A stretch of DNA of 64,000 nucleotides from assembly GCF_000341085.1 (NCBI RefSeq), contig NZ_ANBA01000003.1, positions 152,479-216,478 on the forward strand. Direction: 5' to 3'. A model generated the notes under the pieces. That model was not told where the DNA came from. It saw only the letters and a program-made list of their open reading frames with translations, and did no database searches. Both the position numbers and the translations under genes were made by a program. This document shows, one piece after another, positions 49,900 to 59,354 of the stretch. Every line of letters starts with the position of its first letter. Within the stretch, counting starts at the first letter, position 1. This DNA is from Nocardiopsis ganjiahuensis DSM 45031. GTDB taxonomy: Bacteria; Actinomycetota; Actinomycetes; Streptosporangiales; Streptosporangiaceae.

Positions 49900-50817
49900 G
49901 TGGTAGCCGACCCAATGCCGAACCACCAGGTCACACAGGATTTTCTGGCCAATTCCAGCGGTGGTCCCACCGTGCTGCGCATTCTGCTCGGCACCCAGCT
50001 GCGGCGCTTGCGCCAGGAGAAGGGCATTTCCCGCGAGGACGCCGGTTACGCGATCCGCGCTTCCCACGCCAAGATCAGCCGAATGGAGCTCGGTCAGGTC
50101 AGTTTCAAACACCGGGACGTCGACGACCTGCTGAAACTGTACGGAGTCGAGGAGACGGAGCAGCGCGAGGCGCTGGTCGGGATGATCTCCAGCGCCAACG
50201 CCCAGGGCTGGTGGCACAAGTACGGCAACGTGCTGCCGCAGTGGTTCGGCGTCTACGTGGGCCTCGAGGAGGCCGCGTCGGTGATCAGGACCTTCGAGGT
50301 GCAGTTCGTACCCGGACTGCTCCAGACCGAGGGGTACGCCCGCTCCGTCATCAAGCTCTCACGGACGACCACCTCCGAGGAGGACGTGACCAGTCGTGTG
50401 AACATGCGCATGCATCGGCAACGGCGTTTCACCGCTCCCGAGGGTGAGCCGCCGCGCCTGTGGGCGGTCATCGACGAGGCGGTCCTGCACCGCCCCTACG
50501 GCGACGCCGAGGTGATGCGCGAACAGATCGAACACCTCCTCGAGATGTCCCGCCGACCCAACATCACCATCCAGATCGCCACGTTCGCCATGGGCGGCCA
50601 CCCGGCCGCAGGAGGCCCCTTCAGCATCCTGAGGTTCCCCACGCCCCAGCTGCCCGATGTGGTCTACCTGGAGCAGCTGAGCAGCGCGCTGTACTTCGAC
50701 AAGTACGACGACACCAGCCGCTACGCGCAGACCATGGACCACCTGGCCACCCAGGCGCCGCTCCCGAGCTCCACCCCGGAGATCCTCGAGCGCTTCCTCG
50801 ACTTCCACGGAGCCTGA
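49900..50817 (+). CDS. XRE-family regulator with DUF5753 (WhiJ-like)
   Basis: A 305-residue protein. The helix-turn-helix is LGTQLRRLRQEKGISREDAG / YAIRASHAKISRMELGQVSF (residues about 28-85). The remaining 200 residues are DUF5753: YVGLEEAASVIRTFEVQFVP GLLQTEGYAR, IDEAVLHRPYG, and the YLEQLSSALYFDKYDD segment. Start GTG 49900 has AGGGAGG 5 bases upstream; longer in-frame sequence is intergenic. DUF5753 regulators pair with a DUF397 protein, encoded 460 bases downstream, which is thought to bind and modulate them. Streptomyces WhiJ of this type represses sporulation genes. Confidence 0.92.
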   Translation: MVADPMPNHQVTQDFLANSSGGPTVLRILLGTQLRRLRQEKGISREDAGYAIRASHAKISRMELGQVSFKHRDVDDLLKLYGVEETEQREALVGMISSANAQGWWHKYGNVLPQWFGVYVGLEEAASVIRTFEVQFVPGLLQTEGYARSVIKLSRTTTSEEDVTSRVNMRMHRQRRFTAPEGEPPRLWAVIDEAVLHRPYGDAEVMREQIEHLLEMSRRPNITIQIATFAMGGHPAAGGPFSILRFPTPQLPDVVYLEQLSSALYFDKYDDTSRYAQTMDHLATQAPLPSSTPEILERFLDFHGA

Positions 50818-51277
50818 CCGGCGGGACCGCGCTCCCGCCCCCGAAGCGTTCCCCTGATCCCCCGCCGTCCGGGCGGTTCCGGTCCACGGACCGGAGCCAC
50901 CCGGACCCGCACCCCCGGTGACCCCCCGAGTGCCCTGGGTGCCCGCGGGGCCGCTCCCATGGCCGCCTTCGGCCACGACTGGGAAACAATCCTGGGACGC
51001 CGAACCTTCGGAGCTTGCGGCGCGTTAGGTCTGACATGCGGTTCCACCATCGCCCTGGACCGGGCCGACGCTCGGGTGCTTGCTGATGCAATCACGGATG
51101 CACGTGCATGGACTACGCTCTGGACTCGCACGGGGACGAACGGACCACCTCGGAAACGACCTCTCCGCTCTGGGACAAGGCGGTCGGTCAGGGTGGTCCG
51201 GCCCGACGAGCACGGCGCACTGGAGCCGCTTGTGGACAGCCCCGCTCACGAGTCCCCGAAGTTCCAGGAGGTTGAGG
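50818..51277 (+). promoter_or_regulatory. Intergenic region between XRE and DUF397 genes with the second shared palindrome
   Basis: ATGCACGTGCAT at 51098-51109 is a perfect 12-bp palindrome sharing GATGCACGTGCA with the site at 49693. A 55-codon frame from an ATG at 51108 ending 2 bases before the DUF397 start is not called: its ATG lies inside the palindrome, it lacks a Shine-Dalgarno and its codon use degrades. The rest of the 460 bases holds no recognisable gene. Confidence 0.5.
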
Positions 51278-51511
51278 ATGCACCCGATCTACAACGGCGT
51301 CCCCGCGGACCGGTTGCAGGTCGCATGGACCAAGAGCAGTTGGAGCAACCCGGACGGGAACTGCGTGGAGGTGGCCACTCTTCCGGGTGGTGACATCGCC
51401 GTCCGCAACTCCCGCGACCCGCAGGGGCCCGCACTGGTCTACACACCGGCGGAGATCAGGGCCTTCGTCCGCGGTGCCAAGACCGGCGAGTTCGACGCCC
51501 TCCTGGACTGA
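51278..51511 (+). CDS. DUF397 domain protein
   Basis: A 77-residue protein with AGGAGG 6 bases before ATG 51278. The DUF397 core is WTKSSWSNPDGNCVEVATLP then IAVRNSRDPQGPALVYTPAE and FVRGAKTGEFDALLD, complete to the typical end. DUF397 proteins are small partners of XRE-DUF5753 regulators such as WhiJ and are widespread in sporulating actinomycetes. The shared palindrome upstream suggests control by the neighbouring regulator. Confidence 0.93.
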   Translation: MHPIYNGVPADRLQVAWTKSSWSNPDGNCVEVATLPGGDIAVRNSRDPQGPALVYTPAEIRAFVRGAKTGEFDALLD

Positions 51512-51697
51512 CCCGACACGTGGGCGGCCCCCACGACCCGTCCGTTTCCCCGCCCCGACGATCCTTCCGAATCCCCCCTCCCCCGGGTACCCCTTCCCCC
51601 ACTGGCGGACCAACCCGGGAAACGTGTCCGCGCCGTCGGCCCTGCGGTCGACCCCCGTCCCGCGGCGGCCTGTTTCCGTCCACGGCGCGGACACGAG

Positions 51698-51730
51698 CGG
51701 AGCCCGGCACCCACCAGGTGCCGGGCTCCG
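51698..51730 (-). terminator. Terminator after kamA
   Basis: CGGAGCCCGGCACC (51698-51711) pairs perfectly with GGTGCCGGGCTCCG (51717-51730) around a 5-base loop, 45 bases beyond the kamA stop on the minus strand. Confidence 0.78.
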
Positions 51731-51774
51731 CCGGTTCTCCACCGTTCCCGCCGCTCCTACAGCACGGGAGGCTG

Positions 51775-53136
<1,362 letters not shown>

Positions 53137-53561
53137 GCCTCTCCTCTCCTGCGATTGAACAGGGGCCCTTCCTCAGGAAGGAGGGCAGCCCTGAACCGGT
53201 GGTTCCGGCATACGGGTACCGGAGGTCCACCGTGGGATGAAAATTCGGTTATCAGCTGTGCTCGGAGCGTTTCCCGCGACCGAGCCAGCGAGCGGATATA
53301 CCCCGACTAGGGGATTTGTACCCACTCTGCGCAATATCCAGCCCTGACCTGGACATACTGGAAGTATCCTCGCACGGGTACACGAACGCGCCGCCCGTAG
53401 GCAGAGCACGGGCGACCCGATAGCGTGTCACCACACCACCCCGGACAGCCCCTCAGGGCGTGTTCACCCGTGCCGCGAAACCGTGTCGTCAGCCCATGCA
53501 GGGCAGCGCGAACGGCACACCCTACCCGCCCACCGGCACCACCTGATCGTGTGAGGAAGCT
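53137..53561. other. Intergenic region between kamA and plsX
   Basis: About 425 bases between divergent genes, more AT-rich than its surroundings around 53230-53370, as expected for two promoters. No gene, clear riboswitch or operator was recognised. Confidence 0.5.
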
Positions 53562-54644
53562 GTGACTGGCACACCCGACGCGCAGACCCCGGTACCGCGG
53601 ACGTCACCGCCGATCATCGCGGTGGACGCCATGGGCGGTGACAACGCGCCCCGGGAGATCGTACGCGGCGCCGTCCTGGCCGTCCGCGAACTGGGCCTCC
53701 GGGTCCTGCTCGTGGGGCGGCGGACCGAGATCGCCGCCATCCTCGCCGAGGAGGGGGCCCTGCGCGACATCCCGGTGGTGCACGCCGAGGACAACATCGC
53801 GATGCACGAGGGGGCCCTCGCCAGCTGGCGCAGGCCCCGCTCCAGTGCGGCCGTGGCCTGTCGGCTGATCCGCCGGGGCGACGCCGACGCCCTCGTGTCC
53901 GCTGGCTCCACCGGCGGGATCGTGGCGACCTCCACGGTGCGGTTGCGCACACAGCCGGGCGTGCTGCGCCCGGCGCTGGCAGTGACCCTTCCCACGGGCC
54001 AGGTGCCCACGATCATGGTGGACGCCGGGGCCAACGCCGACGCCAAGCCGGAGATGCTGGTCCAGTTCGCGCACCTGGGCTGCGCCTACGCCCAGACCGC
54101 CTTCGGGGTCGAGCGGCCCCGGGTGGGCGTGCTCAACATCGGTTCGGAGCCGGGCAAGGGCAACAAGCTCATCCGCAGGGCCGGCGAGATGCTCGCCGCC
54201 GCCGCGGAGGGCTCCGAGACCATGGACTTCCGCGGCAACATCGAGGGCCACGACCTGCTCCACGGGAAGGTTGACGTGGTGGTCACCGACGGCCACAGCG
54301 GCAACGTGGCGCTCAAGACCATCGAGGGGACCGCGGCCTTCACCATGAACGCCCTCAAGGAGGCGCTCACCTCGTCCACCATGGCCAAGGCCGGGGCGGT
54401 GCTCCAGCGCGGAGCCCTGCGGAAGCTGCGCGAGCGCTTCGACAGCGAGACCTACGGCGGCGCGGCCCTGCTGGGCCTCAACGGCACCGTGGTCATCGCG
54501 CACGGCGACAGCCACCCCGAGGGCGTCGCGCACGCCTGCCGCCTCGCCCACAACCTCGCGGGCGGCCGGATAGGCGACCAGATCCGCCGCCGGGTCCCCC
54601 ACCGCTCCCCGAACTGGCTCCACCGGCGCTCCGAGGAGCGCTGA
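53562..54644 (+). CDS. plsX: Phosphate acyltransferase PlsX
   Basis: A 360-residue peripheral membrane enzyme that turns acyl-ACP plus phosphate into acyl-phosphate for phosphatidic acid synthesis. IIAVDAMGGDNAPREIVRGA is the family opening; VSAGSTGGIVATSTVRLRT, VDAGANADAKPEMLVQFAHL, LNIGSEPGKGNKL, NIEGHDLLHG and VVTDGHSGNVALKTIEG are conserved blocks. The 20 C-terminal residues are basic. GTG 53562 follows GAGGAAG. It is not joined to rpmF/fabH genes as in many bacteria and may be a second plsX copy, since actinomycetes often place one elsewhere; this cannot be checked in the window. Confidence 0.93.
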   Translation: MTGTPDAQTPVPRTSPPIIAVDAMGGDNAPREIVRGAVLAVRELGLRVLLVGRRTEIAAILAEEGALRDIPVVHAEDNIAMHEGALASWRRPRSSAAVACRLIRRGDADALVSAGSTGGIVATSTVRLRTQPGVLRPALAVTLPTGQVPTIMVDAGANADAKPEMLVQFAHLGCAYAQTAFGVERPRVGVLNIGSEPGKGNKLIRRAGEMLAAAAEGSETMDFRGNIEGHDLLHGKVDVVVTDGHSGNVALKTIEGTAAFTMNALKEALTSSTMAKAGAVLQRGALRKLRERFDSETYGGAALLGLNGTVVIAHGDSHPEGVAHACRLAHNLAGGRIGDQIRRRVPHRSPNWLHRRSEER

Positions 54645-54674
54645 CCCGCGGGCGTCGCGGTCCCCGCACGCCGG

Positions 54675-54726
54675 CCCCGGCAGGGCCGTCCATGTCCGTG
54701 GACGGCGCGGCCGGGGCCTGGCCGCC
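54675..54726. terminator. Hairpin region between convergent plsX and M20 peptidase genes
   Basis: GCCGGCCCCGGC near 54680 can pair with GCCGGGGCC near 54710, with an inner CCGTCCA/TGGACGG stem. It lies about 35 bases past the plsX stop and 45 bases from the M20 stop, suited to bidirectional termination. Confidence 0.5.
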
Positions 54727-54767
54727 GTTGCGTGCCGGCAGGTCCCACCGTCGCGGGCGTCGCGCGG

Positions 54768-55925
54768 TCAGCCGTCGGCGAGGCGGGCCAACAGGCCCGC
54801 CAGCAGGGCCACCTGGTGCGGGGTACGGCCGACGTCCACGTGCTCGTCGCGCGAGTGCGGTCCGGCCCCGGCCGCCCCCAGGCCGTCGAGGACCGGGCGC
54901 CCCAGCGCCGCCACCAGGTTGGCGTCGCTCGCACCGCCCACCGAGATCTGTCCCAGCTCCTCCCCCAGCTCCAGGGCCACCTCACGGGCCGGCCCGAACG
55001 CGTGTTCCGTGGCCGGACCGGGATTCATCGGCGGACGGTTCCACTCCCCGGTCACCTCCACCTTCACGCGGGTGTCCGACGGGATCAGCGCCGCCAGCCC
55101 CTCGTCCACCCGCGTGCTCTCGGCCGGGTCCTGGATACGCACGTCCACCTGGCACGCGGCCGATCCCGCCACGACGTTCCGAGTGGTCCCGCCCTCGATC
55201 ACACCCACGTTCACCGTGGTCCCCCGTTCCGGAGCGGCCAGCGCCACGATCCTCGGCACCAGCTCCGCCAGGGCGTGGACCGCGCTCGCCCCGCTCTCGG
55301 GGTCCAGACCGGCGTGCGACTCGACCCCGGTGACCGTCACGTCGAAGAGCCCCATGCCCTTGCGTCCGGTCTTCACCATCCCCTCGCGGCTGGGCTCCAG
55401 CACGAGGGTGACGTCGGCCGCCCGCCCCGCCCTCTCGATGTGCGGGCGCGAGGCCGGGCTGCCGATCTCCTCGTCCCCGTTGAACAGGAACCGGATCGAG
55501 GGCAGCCGCGCACCCTGCTCGCGCAGGGACCTGATCGCCCACACCCCCTGCACGATGCCGGCCTTCATGTCGAAGCATCCCGGCCCGCTGAACCGCTCCC
55601 CCTCGACCGTCACCGGCCACTCCAGGATCGTTCCGCGCGGCCACACCGTGTCGTAGTGGCACAGCAGCAGCACCTCGCCGTCACCGTCGCCGGGGTAGAG
55701 CACCTCCAGGACGTCTCCGTAGGCCCCGCCGTCGCGGCGGACCCTCTCCGAGGGCGCTCCGAGCCGCTGGTCGAGCCACACCTCGATGTCGTCCAGCCCG
55801 GCGTCCAGCAGCTCCTTGTCGTTGCTGGGCGTCTCCGTCTCCACCAGGCGGCGCAGGTCCGCCAGGAGGTCGGGCAGGTTGCTCCGGGCGGCTTCGGCCA
55901 GGGCGGGCAGGTCCGTGTCGTTCAC
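54768..55925 (-). CDS. M20-family metallopeptidase (glutamate carboxypeptidase type)
   Basis: A 385-residue cytosolic zinc amidohydrolase. Metal ligands and catalytic residues are visible: LLCHYDTVWPRG (His and Asp), GPGCFDMKAG (bridging Asp), NGDEEIGS (base Glu and ligand Glu), VLEPSREG (Glu) and the final His in DEHVDV. The lid/dimerisation domain lies between (GLFDVTVTGVESHAG). This resembles CPG2-type enzymes that cut C-terminal glutamate from folate-like or peptidic substrates. GTG 55925 is used; longer frames extend through the intergenic spacer. It sits 94 bases downstream of an AbgT transporter gene, so it probably hydrolyses what that carrier imports. Confidence 0.9.
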   Translation of the reverse strand: MNDTDLPALAEAARSNLPDLLADLRRLVETETPSNDKELLDAGLDDIEVWLDQRLGAPSERVRRDGGAYGDVLEVLYPGDGDGEVLLLCHYDTVWPRGTILEWPVTVEGERFSGPGCFDMKAGIVQGVWAIRSLREQGARLPSIRFLFNGDEEIGSPASRPHIERAGRAADVTLVLEPSREGMVKTGRKGMGLFDVTVTGVESHAGLDPESGASAVHALAELVPRIVALAAPERGTTVNVGVIEGGTTRNVVAGSAACQVDVRIQDPAESTRVDEGLAALIPSDTRVKVEVTGEWNRPPMNPGPATEHAFGPAREVALELGEELGQISVGGASDANLVAALGRPVLDGLGAAGAGPHSRDEHVDVGRTPHQVALLAGLLARLADG

Positions 55926-56019
55926 GTGGTCGCCTTTCGGGTCCTCGTCGTTCAGGGGCGGGGAAGAGGGGTGGGCAGAGGAGAAGGGGAAGGAAGCGGG
56001 GGCGGGCCGGGGCGGCCCG

Positions 56020-57564
56020 TCAGCGGACCGGCGCACCGGGGCCGAGCGGGATACCCAGACCCCACCAGATCAGCAGGATGACGGTCCAGCCCACGAGCAT
56101 GGCCACCGCCATCGGCAGCGTCATCGACAACAGTGTGCCGATGCCCGCGTCGCGCCGGTACCGCTGGAGGAAGCCCAGCGCCATCGCGAAGTAGGGGCTC
56201 ATCGGACTGATGACGTTGGTGGGGGAGTCGGCGACACGGAAGGCGGCCTGTGTCGTCTCGGGCGGGATGTCCAGCAGCATGAACATCGGCACGAACACCG
56301 GTGCCACCAGTGCCCACTGCGCCGAACCGCTGGTGATCATGATGTTCATCAGAGTGCACACGAGCACCATCCCGACCAGCAGCGCCGGGGTCGGCACGCC
56401 CGTGGAGTCCAGCAGCTCCGCACCGCGGACCGCGGCCACCTCCCCCAGCCCGCTCCAGCGGAAGTAGGCCAGGAACTGCGCGGCGGCGAAGAACAGCACG
56501 AGGACCGGAGCCAGCTCACGCACACCCGTGGCCATGGCCTCGGGAATGTCCCGGGCCCGGGCCAGGGAACCGGTGGTCCGGCCGAAGACCGCGCCGAGCA
56601 CCAGGAACAGCAGTCCCATGACGAAGGCGATCCCGGTGACGATCGGTGAACTGAGCACCCCGCCGTCCTCGCCGCGCATCGGCGACCCGGACGGGACCAG
56701 CACGGCCGCGATCACCACCACGACGGCGATCAGAACCCACAGCGTCCGCAGCAGGCCCCGGCGCTCCAGCGGGGTGAGCCGCATTTCGCCCAGGTCCTCG
56801 TCGACGCCGTCACCGTCCACCTCCATACGAGCGGTGATCCGGACCAGGACGAACTCGGTGACCGCGGTCATGATCAGCGCCAGGAGGAGGGCGCTGACGG
56901 CGGTGAAGAAGTAGTTGGCGAGCGGTGTGACCACGTACCCGGGATCGATGATGTGGGCCGCGCTCGTGGTGAGCCCGGCGAACAGGGCGTCCCCCGGGGT
57001 CAGCACGACCGAGGCGTTGTAGCCGGCGGAGATCGACCCGAACGCCACGACGAGGCCGAGGATCGGGCTGCGCCCGGCCGCCTTGAAGATCATGGCGCCC
57101 AGGGGGACCAGCACCACGTACGCGGCGTCGGAGGCCACACTCGCGCTCACGCCGACCAGGGCGAGGGCGAAGGTCAGGAGTTGGGGCGGCACGCGGGTGA
57201 CGCTTCCGCGCAGCAGGGCGTTGAGCAGGCCCGCGCGCTCGGCGACGGCGACACCGAGCATCACCACCACGATGAGCGCCATGGGCGGGAACTCGGCGAA
57301 GTTGGTGATGGCGTCGCCGATCATCATCCGCAGGCCTTCGGCGGTCAGCAGGCTTCTGACCTGGATGCGCTCCCCGTCCACCGGCGAGATCGCGTAGGCG
57401 CCCACCGCGTTGAGGACCGCGCTGAGCGCCACGACCAGCGCGGCCATGAAGACGAACAGCCAGAACGGATGGGGGAGCTTGTTGCCCGCCCGCTCGATGA
57501 ACTGGAGGCACCGCATGAGCACGGCCATACCGCGACCGGTGCTGCGGACTTCGGCAGAGGTCAC
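56020..57564 (-). CDS. AbgT-family transporter
   Basis: A 514-residue membrane protein with about eleven to thirteen helices. Diagnostic blocks: FIERAGNKLPHPFWLFVFMA, GVSASVASDAAYVVLVPLGA, GSISAGYNASVVLTPGDALF, MNIMITSGSAQWALVAPVFV and AFRVADSPTNVISPMSPYFA. E. coli AbgT takes up p-aminobenzoyl-glutamate, while AlgT/MtrF members can export sulfonamides. The adjacent M20 peptidase argues for uptake of a glutamyl conjugate followed by hydrolysis. The start is GTG 57564. The gene is divergent from an Lrp-type regulator across a 180-base AT-richer region, suggesting local control. Confidence 0.92.
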   Translation of the reverse strand: MTSAEVRSTGRGMAVLMRCLQFIERAGNKLPHPFWLFVFMAALVVALSAVLNAVGAYAISPVDGERIQVRSLLTAEGLRMMIGDAITNFAEFPPMALIVVVMLGVAVAERAGLLNALLRGSVTRVPPQLLTFALALVGVSASVASDAAYVVLVPLGAMIFKAAGRSPILGLVVAFGSISAGYNASVVLTPGDALFAGLTTSAAHIIDPGYVVTPLANYFFTAVSALLLALIMTAVTEFVLVRITARMEVDGDGVDEDLGEMRLTPLERRGLLRTLWVLIAVVVVIAAVLVPSGSPMRGEDGGVLSSPIVTGIAFVMGLLFLVLGAVFGRTTGSLARARDIPEAMATGVRELAPVLVLFFAAAQFLAYFRWSGLGEVAAVRGAELLDSTGVPTPALLVGMVLVCTLMNIMITSGSAQWALVAPVFVPMFMLLDIPPETTQAAFRVADSPTNVISPMSPYFAMALGFLQRYRRDAGIGTLLSMTLPMAVAMLVGWTVILLIWWGLGIPLGPGAPVR

Positions 57565-57744
57565 CGTCGGCTCCTTGGGGGTGGAGAGGAGAGAGGTGGG
57601 ACGTGCTGTGCGTCACACCCTGACTGTCAGGCAAGAGTCCATCGGAATGATGTTTCTTGTCAATATCCAGCTAGACATCGCTTGGTTAAGTCAAAAATCG
57701 ATCCCTCTTTAGCACCTATGCTCTTGTGTGTGGGAGTACAGAAG
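57565..57744. promoter_or_regulatory. Divergent promoter region abgT-like / Lrp-like
   Basis: About 180 bases, notably AT-rich for this genome between 57640 and 57720 (for example CTTGGTTAAGTCAAAAATCG). It must hold both promoters and probably the Lrp binding sites; no single repeat stood out. Confidence 0.45.
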
Positions 57745-58758
57745 ATGGACGCACTCGACCTCGACCTGGTCGCGGCCCTGCAGTACGCCCCCAGGGCGCC
57801 GATCAGCGCACTCGCGGAGGTGCTCGGGAGTTCACCGAGCACGGCGGGGCGCCGCCTCCAGCGGTTGCAGGCGCAGCGTCTGCTGCGTGTCGTGGGGCAG
57901 CTCGACTGGTCGCTCGTCTCCGACACGCACCCGCGCCACGTGTGGCTGCACGCCGTCCCCGGGCGGTCCGTGGAAGTGGCCCGGCAGCTCTCCCACGAGC
58001 CCGAGATCCAGCTCGTGGCCGTGAGCAGCGGCAGGGCCGACGTCTACTGCGTCGCGCACCCGACCAGCCGAAGACGGGCCGTCGAGTTGCTCACCGACGG
58101 GATCCCGTCGGTGGAGGGCGTCCGATCGACCCAGTCCGACCTGGTGCTTCAACCGGTCACCCGGGCTGACGCCTGGGCCCTGGACCGGCTGCCCGCCGAA
58201 CGGCTGGAGGCGCTGCTACCGCACCGGATCCACGTGCCCGAGACACGCACGGGGGCCGCGGGAGGGTTGAGCGCCGACGAGACGGGTGTGGTGCGCCTCT
58301 TGCACGCTGACGCGCGCATCGGCTCCGGCGACGTGGCCCGGGAGGTGGGCGTGAGCCAGTCCACCGCCTACCGGCTCGTGCAGTCGCTGCTGGAGCGCGG
58401 CCTGGTGCGCCCGAGGGTGGAGGTGGAGCCGGAGCAGCTGGGGATGCGCCTGGAGGTGGTCCTGTCCCTGACGGTGCGCCCGGGGTCGATCCCCCTGGTG
58501 GCCGACCGGCTGGCGGCGCACCCCTCGGCGCGTTACGTCTCGGTGGTGGCGGGGGACGTGTCGGTGATCCACCACGGGGCCTTCGAGGACGAGCACGCGC
58601 TGGGCCGCTTCATCACCGAGGACCTGGCGGGCATGCCGGGGGTGACGGACGTGCGCTCGTCGGTACTGCTGGACGTGCTGCGCCGCTACTGGATCGAGCG
58701 CGACGAGGGGCTGCTGGGCGACGCCCGGCTCCCGTTCCCGAAGGACTCCCCCGGCTGA
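57745..58758 (+). CDS. Lrp/AsnC-family regulator with duplicated HTH-ligand modules
   Basis: A 337-residue protein, twice the usual Lrp length. Module 1: HTH MDALDLDLVAALQYAPRAPI / LAEVLGSSPSTAGRRLQRL, then an AsnC ligand-binding fold (HVWLHAVPGRSVEVARQLS). Module 2 begins near residue 172: LSADETGVVRLLHADARIGS, EVGVSQSTAYRLVQSLLERG, with a second fold ending VLLDVLRRYWIERDEG. ATG 57745 has GGGAG 8 bases upstream; an ATG at 57718 would add nine residues. It is divergent from the AbgT transporter and probably regulates it and the M20 peptidase in response to an amino acid such as glutamate. Confidence 0.88.
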   Translation: MDALDLDLVAALQYAPRAPISALAEVLGSSPSTAGRRLQRLQAQRLLRVVGQLDWSLVSDTHPRHVWLHAVPGRSVEVARQLSHEPEIQLVAVSSGRADVYCVAHPTSRRRAVELLTDGIPSVEGVRSTQSDLVLQPVTRADAWALDRLPAERLEALLPHRIHVPETRTGAAGGLSADETGVVRLLHADARIGSGDVAREVGVSQSTAYRLVQSLLERGLVRPRVEVEPEQLGMRLEVVLSLTVRPGSIPLVADRLAAHPSARYVSVVAGDVSVIHHGAFEDEHALGRFITEDLAGMPGVTDVRSSVLLDVLRRYWIERDEGLLGDARLPFPKDSPG

Positions 58759-58787
58759 GCGGTGCGATCGGCCCGGGAGGTGCGCCC

Positions 58788-59255
58788 TCACCCCGCGAAG
58801 TGTCGGACGTAGCCTTCCTGTCGTGGCGTCTCCACAGCGTGGGAGGAGTAGTGCTCGCGCACGTAGGCCACGGCATCCTCGGCGGGGACGCCGTCCAGGA
58901 CCGCCAGGCAGGACAGCGCGGTCCCGGTGCGGCCGCGTCCGCCCAGGCAGGCCAGTTCCACCCGTTCCTCCCCGGAGCGCTCCAGGGCCTCGCGGAACCG
59001 GACCAGGGCATCGGCGTCGTCGGCGGGCAGTCCGAAGTCCGCCCAGCGCACCCAGCGGTTCGTCCAGGTGAACGTGGGCGGCTCGTGGTCGAGGAGGTAG
59101 AGCCCGAAATCGGGCACCGGCCCCTCCGGCAGCGGGTAGCCCAGGCCACGGCCGCGGACGAGCCTCCCCGAGGGCAGTCTCAGCACTCCGGGGGCCCCGG
59201 GGTCCCACAGGCCGCTCGCCGGGTCGGGTGTCGGGTCGGGTGTCGGATCGCTCAC
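58788..59255 (-). CDS. Dual-specificity/tyrosine phosphatase-like protein
   Basis: A 155-residue protein whose active-site loop CLGGRGRTGTAL fits CX5R with the family Gly-Arg-Thr-Gly ending. WVRWADFGLPADDADALVRF upstream supplies the expected Asp-containing WPD-like loop (the ADFGLP segment). The N-terminus has a DPTPDPTPDP repeat. GTG 59255 starts the protein. Such compact actinobacterial phosphatases are usually annotated protein-tyrosine-phosphatase family; the substrate is unknown. It is convergent with the Lrp gene and divergent from argS. Confidence 0.8.
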   Translation of the reverse strand: MSDPTPDPTPDPASGLWDPGAPGVLRLPSGRLVRGRGLGYPLPEGPVPDFGLYLLDHEPPTFTWTNRWVRWADFGLPADDADALVRFREALERSGEERVELACLGGRGRTGTALSCLAVLDGVPAEDAVAYVREHYSSHAVETPRQEGYVRHFAG

Positions 59256-59354
59256 CGGACGAGCGTATCCAGCCGTGCGGGCCCCCGGAAGGGGCCCGTG
59301 TGACCTGGTTGGCACCTGGCGGGAAGAGCACGGCCGGTCGGTAGGCTTAGGGGC

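Noticed and set aside
51108..51275. A 55-codon frame ending just before the DUF397 gene
   Set aside because: The ATG lies inside the ATGCACGTGCAT palindrome, no Shine-Dalgarno is present and third-position GC falls in its second half.
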